A DNA stretch of 15,082 nt, taken from assembly GCA_934167165.1 (NCBI GenBank), contig CAKPKG010000032.1, forward strand, positions 1 through 15,082, read 5' to 3'. Under the pieces are notes generated by a model, which saw only the letters and a list, made by a program, of their open reading frames with translations, ran no database searches and was not told the origin of the DNA. Position numbers and translations under genes: made by a program. How positions within the stretch are numbered: the first letter of the stretch is position 1; each line of letters opens with the position of its first letter. Origin of the DNA: an uncultured Clostridia bacterium. GTDB taxonomy: Bacteria; Bacillota; Clostridia; TANB77; CAG-508. Positions 1 to 7,753 of the stretch are shown one piece after another.

Positions 1-3000
1 TTAACCTTAAACCATGCTATTCTAAATGCCATTGTTACATAAGCCACAGCATGTGCTTTTGGGAACATGTATTTTATTTTTTGGCAAGAATCTATATACC
101 ATTCTGGCACATTATGTTCTCTCATTTCTTCTTTGTATTCTTCCCATTTTGGCTCTGCACCTTTTGCTACTTTTCCTTTACGAACTGCTTCCATTATTTT
201 AAATGAATGGTTTGGATCTAAGCCTTTTTTTATTAAATATGTCATTATATCATCTCTTGTACATATTGCATCACTTAATGTAGCTTTTCCTTCTTTTATT
301 AAAGTTTCTGCATTGTTAAGCCACACATCTGTACCATGTGATAATCCGAGATATTCTTATTAATTCCTCAAATGTTGTCGGTTTTGTTTCTTCAAGCATT
401 CCTCTTACGAACTTTGTTCCAAACTCTGGTATTCCAAATGAACCAGTTTTTGAACCTATTTGCTCTGGTTCTACACCCAGTGCTTTTGTTGATGTAAATA
501 AACTCATTGTTTTTTTATCATCTAGTGGAATTGTTTTTGGATCTATTCCAGTTAAGTCTTGAAGCATTCTTATAACTGTTGGATCGTCGTGTCCAAGCAT
601 ATCTAGCTTAAGTAGGTTTTTATCTATTGAGTGATAGTCAAAGTGTGTTGTTATAATATCCGAATTTGGGTCATCTGCTGGATGTTGCACTGGAGTAAAT
701 TCATATATTTCTCTACCATGTGGTACAACTATAATTCCTCCTGGATGTTGTCCTGTTGTTCTTTTAACCCCTGTACATCCCATAACTATTCTTGAAATTT
801 CTGCATTTGTAACAGGAATATTTCTTTCTTCAAAATAATTTTTTACATATCCAAATGCTGTTTTATCTGCTATTGTACCAACTGTTCCAGCCTTAAATGT
901 TTTTCCTTTTCCAAATATTACTTCTGCATATCTATGTATTTTTGATTGATATTCTCCAGAGAAGTTTAAGTCTATATCAGGCTCTTTATCTCCATTAAAT
1001 CCCAAGAATGTTTCAAATGGTATATCCATTCCATCTTTAAATAGTTTTGCTCCACATTTAGGACATATTTTATCTGGTAAATCGACTCCGTTTTTTATTC
1101 CATAATCAGTAAAGTCTGAATATTTGCAGTTTGGACATCTATAATGTGGTGGAAGTGAGTTTACTTCTGTAATTCCAAGCATATTTGCAACAAACGAAGA
1201 ACCAACAGATCCTCTGGAACCTACCAAATATCCATCTTCATTTGATTTCCAAACTAGCCTTTGAGCAATTATATATAATGTTGAGAATCCATTTTTTATA
1301 ATTGAGTCCAGTTCTCTTTTTAATCTATCTTGTACCACTTGAGGAAGTGGATCTCCGTATAGTTCTTTTGCTTTGCTTGTACAAATATCTTGAATATCTC
1401 TTTCTGCATTTTCCAATACTGGTGGACATTTTTCTGGTGATATTGGGCTTATTTCTTCGCATAAATCTGAAACATAGTTTGTATTTGTAACAACAACTTC
1501 ATATGCTTTTTCTCTGCCTAAGTATTCAAATTCTTTTAGCATTTCTTCTGTTGTTCTTAGATATAATGGAGCTTGTTCGTCTGCATCTGAAAAGCCTTGC
1601 CCTGCCATTAAAATTCTTCTATATATTTCATCTTCTGGGTCTAAAAAGTGAACATCGCATGTTGCAACAGTTTTTTTACCAAGTTTATCTCCTAATTCAA
1701 CTATTTTTCTATTTATGTCTTGTAATTCTTCTTTACTTCCCACTGTTCCGTTCCTTAGCATAAATTCATTGTTTCCTAGTGGTTGTATTTCTAAATAATC
1801 ATATCTTTTTGCAATTCTTTCTATTTCCTCTTCTGATTTTCCTGCAACAATCGCTCTATATAATTCTCCTTGTTCGCATGCACTACCTAGTATTAAACCT
1901 TCTTTATATTTTTCTAATACACTTGTTAAAATACGTGGTTTTTTATAGAAATAATTCAAATGTGAAACTGATATTAATTCATATAAATTTCTTAATCCTT
2001 TAAGATTTTTTACAAGTATTATTGCATGGTATGAAGGAAGTGTTTTATATAATTCTTTCTTTTCTTCTTTTTTCTTACCTCTACCTTTTTTTGGTTCTTC
2101 TGCTTGTATTTCTAGCATTTTTAAAAATACTTTTACTAATGTTTTTACATCATCTAAAGCTCTATGTGCATTTTCTACTTTAATGCCTAGCTTTTCTGCA
2201 ATTATTCCTAATTTATGTTTTTTAAAATCTGGGAATAATTGTCTAGATAATGCCAAACTATCTATGTATTCGTTATCCATTGTAAGCCCTAGTTCTTCTG
2301 CATTGTATTTTAAAAATCCAACATCAAAATCTGCATTGTGTGCAACTAATTTTAAATTTCCTATAAATTCTAGGAATTTAGGCATAACCTTATCTATTGT
2401 TTCTGCATCTTTTACCATATCGTCTGTGATATGTGTTATTTCTACTATTTTTTGTGGAATTGGTATTTCTGGATTTACAAAGCATTCAAATGTGTCTACA
2501 ATTTCTCCATCTTTTACTCTTACTGCACCAATTTCTGTTATCTTTTCTGTCCTAAAAGAAAGTCCTGTTGTTTCTATATCTAGAACTATATATTCATTAT
2601 CCATTCCATTTGATAAGTCAACTGCATTGTCATCTGGAACAAGATATGCTTCAACTCCATATACTACTTTTATTCCATATTTATCTGCTGCTTTTTTTGC
2701 CTCTGGGAAAGCTTGTACAACTCCATGGTCTGTAATTGCAATTGATTTCATTCCCCAATTGCTTGCTCTTTTTATTAAATCTGTTGCACTACTTACTCCA
2801 TCCATTTGGCTCATTTGAGTATGTAAATGCAATTCAACTCTTTTTTCTTTTGCATTATCTTTTCTTCTAATAACTTCTATATCTGGCATTTCTATAATTA
2901 TATTTGCAATTACTCCTAGTTCTTTAGCAAAGTTATCATATTGTGCATTCCCAGATATTTTTAATCTTTTTGCTTCTTTTAATCTTTGCAAAACAGTTGG

Positions 3001-3840
3001 TGCTTTTTCGGCTTCTACGAATGATTTACAAGTTATTGTACTTGTTCCATCATATATATTAAACATAGCAAGTGTTTTTCCGTTTTTTAGTTCTCTTGCA
3101 TCTGTACTAATTACTTTTCCTTCTATTGCAACTCTTCCATAGTCTGAAGTTAAGTCTTCTATTTTTACTATTTGTTCTTTTATTTTATCTGTTCTTCCAA
3201 AAATTAATGGAGTCTTTTCTTCTTGTTCCTCTTCTTCTGGCTCTGGAACATTTTCTACTATCATCTCTTCTTGCATGCTTATTTCATTAATTAAATCTTG
3301 GCATGCTTCTTTTTGTAAGTTTTCCAAATATTCTTCTTGTTTTTTTATTGTCTCTTCTGTAACATTCTCTTTGTATATTACTTTACATTTTATACCATAT
3401 AAATTGTTTACTACTTGTTCTATCTCTTTATCTATTTCATAAGAATGTAAAAAATCCGCACTCTTTGTTTTTAAATTAACAATTACTTTATTATCTTCCA
3501 CTTCAACTGTGCTAGTATTTAAAATAGCTTTTGTTAGTGGAAACTTTTTAGAAATGTAGCCAATTATGTCTTTCCAATCATTTACAAGCTGTTGGGGAAA
3601 AAGGGGCCTGTCCCCTTTTTCCCTCATTTCGATATAAAGTTCTACTTTTTGTATTTGAAATCTTGTTATTAAATATTCTTCGAAGCTTGATATTTCTTGA
3701 ATTTTTACTTGTTTTTCTGTTGATAATTTTATTTCTATTTTTTTGCTTTTTTTGAATAGATTTATGTTTTCTATTCGTGTTTCTAATATATTTCCTTGTC
3801 CTTTATAATCTTTAAAAACGTCCTTTACTGTGTTTGGCAT
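1..3840 (-). CDS. polC: DNA polymerase III PolC-type alpha subunit, interrupted by a +1 frameshift, 3' end outside window
   Basis: Gram-positive replicative DNA polymerase with built-in 3'-5' proofreading. The zero frame runs from ATG 3840 to TCT at 349-351 (1164 residues). Skipping base 348 continues for about 115 more residues to the window edge, beginning GLSHGTDVW, the well-conserved PolC sequence. Without the skip the frame stops after ten foreign residues at 316. Domains by approximate residue: N-terminal domain 1-200, OB fold 215-320, PHP part near 333 (VELHLHTQMSQMDG, ITDHG), DEDDh exonuclease 416-590 (LDIETTG, HNADFDVGFL, HRALDDVKT), zinc-binding CPNC/CPKC pairs near 902 and 928, and polymerase acidic motif PDIDLNFSG near 955. 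The RBS AGGAGAGGAAG lies just upstream of ATG. It lies 110 nt after rseP with a hairpin of heptad repeats between. A palindrome is inserted in frame near residue 77. The family is certain; whether the protein is made full length depends on the frameshift. Confidence 0.95.
345..351 (-). other. +1 frameshift site in polC at an in-frame CGG
   Basis: On the coding strand the zero frame reads ATA TCT CGG ATT. The family sequence RISGLSHGTDVW requires ATA TCT GGA TTA, so one C (plus-strand g348) is extra. Zero-frame reading gives ten foreign residues and then stops at 316. The site has the same form as the one in cdsA: a zero-frame CGG whose second base starts the GGA codon of a conserved glycine. 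It may be a programmed +1 shift, a real mutation, or an assembly error; the sequence alone cannot decide. Confidence 0.85.
3594..3623. repeat. GC-rich palindrome inserted in frame within polC
   Basis: A perfect inverted repeat with 12-bp arms (GGGAAAAAGGGG at 3595-3606 and its complement at 3612-3623) and a 5-nt loop CCTGT. On the coding strand it contains GGGGACAGGCCCC and encodes about KGDRPLFPQ near residue 77. It is far richer in G+C than its surroundings and sits in a linker of the variable N-terminal domain, between YIEM and LVNDW. From memory, its core resembles dispersed GGGGACAGGC-type palindromes associated with REP-type elements; I could not check this. It keeps the reading frame open. 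Confidence 0.8.
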
Positions 3841-3865
3841 TCCGTATTCTTCCTCTCCTATTTAT

Positions 3866-3932
3866 GAAGTGTGATGTGTGAAGTGAGAAGTATGATTAAT
3901 TTTTTTCACACCTCACACTTCTCACTTCGCAC
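3866..3932. repeat. Inverted pair of GARGTGN heptad arrays between polC and rseP
   Basis: The left array reads GAAGTGT, GATGTGT, GAAGTGA, GAAGTAT at 3866-3893. The right array, on the other strand over about 3906-3934, has the heptads GAAGTGA, GAAGTGT and GAGGTGT. The arms 3876-3895 and 3913-3932 pair over 20 nt with two mismatches around a 17-nt loop, so the transcript downstream of rseP could fold into a long hairpin. No T-run follows, so it is a poor intrinsic terminator; it could protect or process the rseP-polC message or be a mobile repeat. Confidence 0.75.
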
Positions 3933-3950
3933 TTAATAAGTTTATAATCC

Positions 3951-5216
3951 TTAAAAAATCCTTAATATATCATTATATGTTACGAATATTGATAATCCTA
4001 TAAGTATACAAAATCCTGCCATTTGTATTCCTATTTCTATATTTTCTTTCATTGGTTTTCTTCTTATTGCTTCTATTATTAGAATAACAATTTTTCCTCC
4101 ATCTAGTGGTGGGAATGGAAGTAAGTTTGTTACCCCAAGTGATAGTGATACAAGTGCTAGCATATATATAAATTCTACTATTCCATCTGTTTTAGAAACT
4201 ACTTCTGATATTCCTACTGGTCCCATTAATTGGTCTGCTTTTACTTCTCCTTTAAATAGCTGTTTTAGATTATCTACTATCGATACAGAAAAGTCTGCAG
4301 TATCCCAAAATCCATAATATATATTATTTGCAAATGTATTTTCTGCTACTTTAAATACTATTCCAAGTTTATATGTTTCTTTAACCTGTGGCTCAATTTC
4401 GAATTCTTTTATTTGACTATTTCTTTCTATTTCTACTAATATTTTATTGGCTGTATTTGCAGATATCAATTCTATTACTTTATATGGATTATCCTTGCAT
4501 TCTATTCCATCTATTTTTAGTATTTTATCTTCTGCTTGTAATCCTACTTTTTCTGCTGGGCTTTCTGAATATACTCCTTTTATACTAGAAGATAAATTTT
4601 CTTCTTTTGCTTCTAGATATATTCCGATACTTTTGGTTTCTTCTTTTGTTGGAAGTAATTTTATTTCTTTTATATCATCATTTCTTTTAACTGTTACTAA
4701 AACTTCATTTCCATTTGATTTTTTCAAAGCTTCATCTATATCACTTTTTAATCTTATTTTTTTACCGTTAATTTTCAAAATCTTATCATTTTGCTCTATT
4801 CCAGATTCTTGTGCAGCATAATTAGCAACTGTTGAATCTACCACGTTTGATATATAGTTTCCATTACAAGATACTAGTATAAAATAAACTAGCAAGCCAA
4901 ATATTATATTAACAGCTCCACCAGCTAAAACTACTGCTATCCTTTTTGGAATACTTGCCGTACTAAAAGAACCTTCTTCATTAGAACGTTCTTCTTCTCC
5001 TAACATATTCACAAATCCGCCAAGTGGTATAAGTCTTAATGCATATTTTGTTTCTTTGCCCTGTTTTTTCCAAATTGTTGGGCCAAATCCTATTGCAAAT
5101 TCTTTTACTTTTATTTTACACGCTTTTGCTACTAAAAAATGTCCACTTTCATGTATAAATATTAAAAATCCTAATAGGAATATTATTTTTATTGCACTTA
5201 TTAAAAATGAAACCAA
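3951..5216 (-). CDS. rseP: RIP metalloprotease RseP (site-2 protease, M50)
   Basis: Membrane-embedded zinc protease that cuts transmembrane substrates such as anti-sigma factors after a first outside cut. It has 421 residues. The active site HESGH is at residues 22-26 in the first helix (LGFLIFIHESGHFLVAKA), and the second metal-site motif NLLPFPPLDGGK lies in the C-terminal membrane part. Between them are two PDZ-like domains, about 115-200 (SGIEQNDKILKINGKKI) and 205-285 (KVGLQAEDKILKIDGIE); the tandem arrangement is like E. coli RseP, whereas many Firmicute homologues have one. The start is TTG at 5216, supported by AAAGGAGG at 5223-5230 with a 6-nt spacer. It lies between cdsA and polC as in many Firmicutes and is flanked on both sides by heptad repeat arrays. 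A nearby ECF sigma/anti-sigma locus is a possible but unproven substrate link. Confidence 0.95.
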   Translation of the reverse strand: MVSFLISAIKIIFLLGFLIFIHESGHFLVAKACKIKVKEFAIGFGPTIWKKQGKETKYALRLIPLGGFVNMLGEEERSNEEGSFSTASIPKRIAVVLAGGAVNIIFGLLVYFILVSCNGNYISNVVDSTVANYAAQESGIEQNDKILKINGKKIRLKSDIDEALKKSNGNEVLVTVKRNDDIKEIKLLPTKEETKSIGIYLEAKEENLSSSIKGVYSESPAEKVGLQAEDKILKIDGIECKDNPYKVIELISANTANKILVEIERNSQIKEFEIEPQVKETYKLGIVFKVAENTFANNIYYGFWDTADFSVSIVDNLKQLFKGEVKADQLMGPVGISEVVSKTDGIVEFIYMLALVSLSLGVTNLLPFPPLDGGKIVILIIEAIRRKPMKENIEIGIQMAGFCILIGLSIFVTYNDILRIF

Positions 5217-5252
5217 TTTATGCCTCCTTTTTTATGAAAACTGTAATTTAGC

Positions 5253-5349
5253 GAAGTGTGAAGTGCGAGGTGTGAAGTGTGAAGAATAGGGAAAAATCTA
5301 CGAAGCCTTGCCCTACAAATCCCACCTCCAACATCACACCTCTCACCTC
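5253..5349. repeat. Second inverted pair of GARGTGN heptad arrays, between rseP and cdsA
   Basis: At 5253-5280 there are four head-to-tail heptads on the plus strand: GAAGTGT, GAAGTGC, GAGGTGT, GAAGTGT. At 5322-5349 there are four on the minus strand: GAGGTGA, GAGGTGT, GATGTTG, GAGGTGG. They face each other across about 40 nt of non-coding sequence. The unit is the same as in the 3866-3932 element. Pairing between the arms is less perfect than there. No ORF is present. It is probably a dispersed intergenic element of this genome; function unknown. Confidence 0.7.
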
Positions 5350-5373
5350 AATTAAACAAATTCCAATTTATCT

Positions 5374-6178
5374 CTATAATAAATTCAACAAGAAATATGC
5401 AAATGGTGCTATGAATATTATGCTATCTATTCTATCTAAAATCCCACCATGTCCTGGTATTAGATTTCCAAAGTCTTTTATTCCTTCTGTTCTTTTTAGT
5501 GTTGATGCTGATAAATCTCCTATTTGGCTTAAAATGCTAAGTCCTGCTGTTATTAATCCTATATACAAATATGAAATTGATAATCCTCCAAATTTGTTTA
5601 TAAAGAATGTGTATATTAATGAAATTAATACAGCCCCTATTGTTCCTCCGTACACATCCTTCTTTTGATTTTTTAGGACTTATTTTACTAAATTTATGTT
5701 TTCCAAACTTTACTCCCACAAGATATGCAAATGTATCTGTTCCCCAAGCAGAAATTAGAATAAACCAAATTAGGTATTTCCCATTTTTCATACTATATAG
5801 CATTGATATAAATGATAAGAAAAATGTTATATAAAATATTCCAAAAAGTGTTACAGCTATATCACTTATACTAGTTTTCATGTTGCTTGCAATTACTTTC
5901 ATAAAAAGTACAGCTACTACTAATGCTATTAACACTCCAACTGTTGTTAATAAATATTCTTTTGGAATTACATGTAAAAATGGAATTAGCAAACATGGTA
6001 TATATGCTATCCATTTTACTGGTTTGTAATCCACACTTAAACATTTTAAGTATTCATACATTGCTATAATTGATATTATGCCTATAAATGCATCTATTAT
6101 ATATGTATTCCCATATATAAATATTAATGCAATAATTGGAAAACCTATTAATCCACTTAAAATTCTTTTTAATTTCAT
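5374..6178 (-). CDS. cdsA: Phosphatidate cytidylyltransferase, interrupted by a +1 frameshift
   Basis: Makes CDP-diacylglycerol from phosphatidic acid and CTP, the branch point of phospholipid synthesis, in the membrane. The zero frame runs from ATG 6178 (RBS AAAGGAAA) to GTA at 5651-5653, 176 residues with several membrane helices and the motif KISPKKSKEGCV. Skipping base 5650 continues with GGTIGAVLISL and ends at TAG 5374-5376, giving 267 residues, the normal family length. The C-terminal part holds the CDS signature (SASTLKRTEGIKDFGNLIPG followed by HGGILDRID). Unshifted, the frame reads 37 foreign residues and stops at 5537, losing the catalytic signature. The gene is essential in known bacteria, so a true null is unlikely; the break is either bypassed in translation or an error. 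Neighbours are uppS upstream and rseP downstream; dxr, often found between cdsA and rseP, is absent. Confidence 0.93.
5644..5653 (-). other. +1 frameshift site in cdsA at an in-frame CGG
   Basis: On the coding strand the zero frame reads GTA CGG AGG AAC, while the family sequence EGCVGGTIGA requires GTA GGA GGA ACA. One C is extra (plus-strand g5650). The zero-frame codon at the break is CGG and the restored codon is GGA for a conserved glycine, exactly as at the polC site. No stop codon lies at the shift point; the next zero-frame stop is 37 codons on. Confidence 0.85.
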
Positions 6179-6204
6179 ATTATTTTCCTTTCATTTTATA
6201 GTTA

Positions 6205-6238
6205 TTTAGGACGGCAACCCCTACATTGATTGTAATTC
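6205..6238. repeat. Possible remnant of a dispersed intergenic repeat
   Basis: The 78-nt gap between uppS and cdsA holds a patch markedly richer in G+C than its surroundings, reading TGTAGGGGTTGCCGTCC on the minus strand. From memory, TGTAGGGGC-like segments recur between genes in many Clostridia; I could not verify copies here because there is only one in the window. The patch at 5306-5325 (minus strand GGGATTTGTAGGGCAAGG) is faintly similar. Confidence 0.3.
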
Positions 6239-6256
6239 GTTATTTGTGTTAATAGC

Positions 6257-6976
6257 CTATGGCCTTCCACCAAATCTTCTGTTTCTTTTTTGATATACAC
6301 GTATTGCTTCTAACAACTCTTCTTCTCCAAATTCTGGCCAATGTTTGTCTGGGAAATAAAATTCTGTATATACTAATTGCCATGGTAAAAAGTTGCTTGT
6401 TCTTAATTCTTTACTTGTTCTTATAAGCAAATCTGGATCTGGCTGTCCTGCTGTATATAAATTATTTGAAATCAATTGTTCATTTATGTTCTCTATATTT
6501 ATTTCATTATTTTTTACTTTTTCTGCAATTATTTTTGTAGCTCTAACTATTTCTGCTCTTCCTCCATAGTTAAATGCTATGTTTAATGTTAGTCCTGTAT
6601 TATCTTTAGTCATTTCTATAGCTTTTTCTATTGATTTTTGTAAACTTTTTGTTAATCCTTTTATGTCTCCTATTACTTTAATTCGTATATTTTGTTTATC
6701 CTTTTCTTTTATAAAAGCATCTACACGCATTCTAAGTATTGCCATTAATGCAGATACTTCTTTTTTACTTCTTTTCCAATTTTCTGTTGAAAATGCGTAT
6801 ACTGTTAAGTATTTTATTCCTATTTTATTACAAAATTTTGATATGTCTTCTAGTGCTTGTGCTCCTGCCTTATGTCCATCTCTTGTTGTAAGCCCTCTAT
6901 CTTTTGCCCATCTTCTGTTTCCATCCATTATTATTGCTATATGCTTTGGTAAATTTTCTTTATCTATTTCTTTCAT
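6257..6976 (-). CDS. uppS: Isoprenyl (undecaprenyl) diphosphate synthase
   Basis: cis-Prenyltransferase that extends farnesyl diphosphate with isopentenyl diphosphate to make the C55 lipid carrier for cell wall synthesis. It has 239 residues, the usual length. Visible motifs are HIAIIMDGNRRWAKDRG (catalytic Asp18, substrate-binding Asn20-Arg21-Arg22-Trp23), GHKAGA, YAFSTENWKRS, FNYGGRAEI and the C-terminal DPDLLIRTSKELRTSNFLPW segment, which ends in the family's conserved E-F pair. RBS AAAAGGGG precedes ATG 6976. It is followed by cdsA after 78 nt. It is cut off from its usual upstream partner frr by about 3.9 kb of inserted genes, so it must use its own promoter; a TATAAT-like -10 at about 7020-7026 is possible, with no convincing -35. 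Confidence 0.96.
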   Translation of the reverse strand: MKEIDKENLPKHIAIIMDGNRRWAKDRGLTTRDGHKAGAQALEDISKFCNKIGIKYLTVYAFSTENWKRSKKEVSALMAILRMRVDAFIKEKDKQNIRIKVIGDIKGLTKSLQKSIEKAIEMTKDNTGLTLNIAFNYGGRAEIVRATKIIAEKVKNNEINIENINEQLISNNLYTAGQPDPDLLIRTSKELRTSNFLPWQLVYTEFYFPDKHWPEFGEEELLEAIRVYQKRNRRFGGRP

Positions 6977-7037
6977 TTTTAGCCCCTTTTATCTAGTTTT
7001 TGTTTATACTATTCTATCATATTATATAAAAAAAATG

Positions 7038-7071
7038 AAAGCTTTTTGAAAATATTTTCAAAAAGCTTTTT
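7038..7071 (-). terminator. Rho-independent terminator, copy A of a duplicated palindrome
   Basis: A perfect palindrome with 16-bp arms (AAAGCTTTTTGAAAAT at 7038-7053 facing its complement at 7054-7069), next to T- and A-runs. It lies 3 nt after the DUF2442 stop and ends that transcript before uppS. The 34 nt at 7038-7071 are identical to 7756-7789. Confidence 0.8.
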
Positions 7072-7073
7072 AT

Positions 7074-7337
7074 CTAACCTATTGTTCCATTATATTCGCT
7101 AATTGGTATACTGTTGTAATACAAGTTTTCTGGAGCTACATCTTCTCCATTAGCCCATTCGACTGTATCTCCTCTTGGTCGTATGTTCTTAAAATATTTT
7201 ATCGATTTTAATTTATTATAATACTTTATATTTAGTATTGGCTTTGTCATATCATATATTTTTTCTTCTCCTGTTTCATATTTTAAGTATATAAAATATT
7301 TATCTAAAGCCTTTACTTCTTTAATATCTGGTATCAT
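7074..7337 (-). CDS. DUF2442 domain protein
   Basis: A small 87-residue protein matching the DUF2442 family: an N-terminal beta-rich part (IKEVKALDKYFIYLKYETGEEKIYDM) followed by a typical helix and the closing VEWANGEDVAPENLY segment. It is second in a two-gene unit, 16 nt behind the DUF4160 gene, with RBS AGGGGGGAG before ATG 7337. DUF4160 and DUF2442 genes are commonly found side by side and have been suggested to behave like toxin-antitoxin modules; the biochemical role is not established. By position it could be the partner or antidote protein. No membrane segment or signal peptide. Confidence 0.85.
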   Translation of the reverse strand: MIPDIKEVKALDKYFIYLKYETGEEKIYDMTKPILNIKYYNKLKSIKYFKNIRPRGDTVEWANGEDVAPENLYYNSIPISEYNGTIG

Positions 7338-7353
7338 TTTCTCCCCCCTTATT

Positions 7354-7617
7354 TTATAATGGTTTTATCTTAAAAAATCTTCCTTCTTCTTTCATTAAAT
7401 TCCACAGAGTTGTTAATTCTTCTTTTCTAATAATTAACCATGCTTCTATTAGTTTTCTTTGTTTTGTTGGTAAATTCCCACTTAATATATTAGCCTCAAA
7501 ATCATATACTGCTTTATATTCATTGTATCTTATATGAACATGTGGTAAGTTATGTTTTATCTCATCATTAAAGTATATAGATACAATAATTCCATAAAAT
7601 TGTGAAATTATTGGCAA
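7354..7617 (-). CDS. DUF4160 domain protein
   Basis: An 87-residue protein with the DUF4160 pattern: MPIISQFYGIIVSIYFND, then HNLPHVHIRYNEYKAVYDFE (the conserved His-x-His region), and a C-terminal helical part with IEAWLIIRKEELTTLWNL. The start is TTG 7617; the methionine-proline-isoleucine opening matches the family and AAGGAGGTGA at 7625-7634 is the RBS. First gene of a two-gene unit with DUF2442. Its promoter lies so close that the predicted transcript start falls at or inside the RBS, which could make translation weak or conditional. The function is unknown; toxin-antitoxin-like behaviour is a family-level suggestion only. Confidence 0.85.
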   Translation of the reverse strand: MPIISQFYGIIVSIYFNDEIKHNLPHVHIRYNEYKAVYDFEANILSGNLPTKQRKLIEAWLIIRKEELTTLWNLMKEEGRFFKIKPL

Positions 7618-7635
7618 AAAGGTTTCACCTCCTTA

Positions 7636-7664
7636 ATTATACCATTAGCATTCTTATATTTCAA
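7636..7664 (-). promoter_or_regulatory. Promoter of the DUF4160-DUF2442 unit
   Basis: On the minus strand TTGAAA (7659-7664), a 17-nt spacer ending in TGG, and TATAAT (7636-7641): a near-consensus housekeeping sigma promoter. The expected start is about 7629-7630, inside the AAGGAGG at 7628-7634, so the mRNA would have a leader of only about a dozen nucleotides and a clipped ribosome binding site. Confidence 0.75.
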
Positions 7665-7678
7665 TATTTTGGAAATTA

Positions 7679-7699
7679 TAATTGCAAGAATTGCAATTA
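7679..7699. promoter_or_regulatory. Candidate operator upstream of the DUF4160 promoter
   Basis: A perfect inverted repeat with 9-bp arms TAATTGCAA and TTGCAATTA separated by GAA. It lies 14 nt upstream of the -35 box of the DUF4160-DUF2442 promoter. Its size and symmetry fit a dimeric DNA-binding protein; whether the module or another regulator binds it is unknown. Confidence 0.5.
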
Positions 7700-7753
7700 C
7701 CTAGATTAAATACATTTTATTTATATACGAATCAAATATAAATGTCAATAAAG

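Noticed and set aside
2183..2818. A 211-codon open frame on the plus strand opposite polC
   Set aside because: It is the antisense shadow of the conserved exonuclease/PHP coding region, has Ser/Ile-rich low-complexity composition and no RBS; the minus-strand protein clearly explains the DNA.
1..3840. polC as a decaying pseudogene
   Set aside because: Apart from the single extra base all motifs are intact on both sides of the break, and the gene is essential in this group.
3866..3932. Intrinsic terminator for rseP
   Set aside because: There is a strong stem but no T-run after it on either strand in the right place, so it was called a repeat instead.
3866..5349. Heptad repeat arrays as a CRISPR or as tRNA-like structures
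   Set aside because: The units are only 7 nt, head to tail without spacers, and there are no cas genes or cloverleaf features.
6579..7049. A 156-codon open frame on the plus strand opposite uppS
   Set aside because: Antisense to a well-conserved gene, no family resemblance, and it runs into the terminator region.
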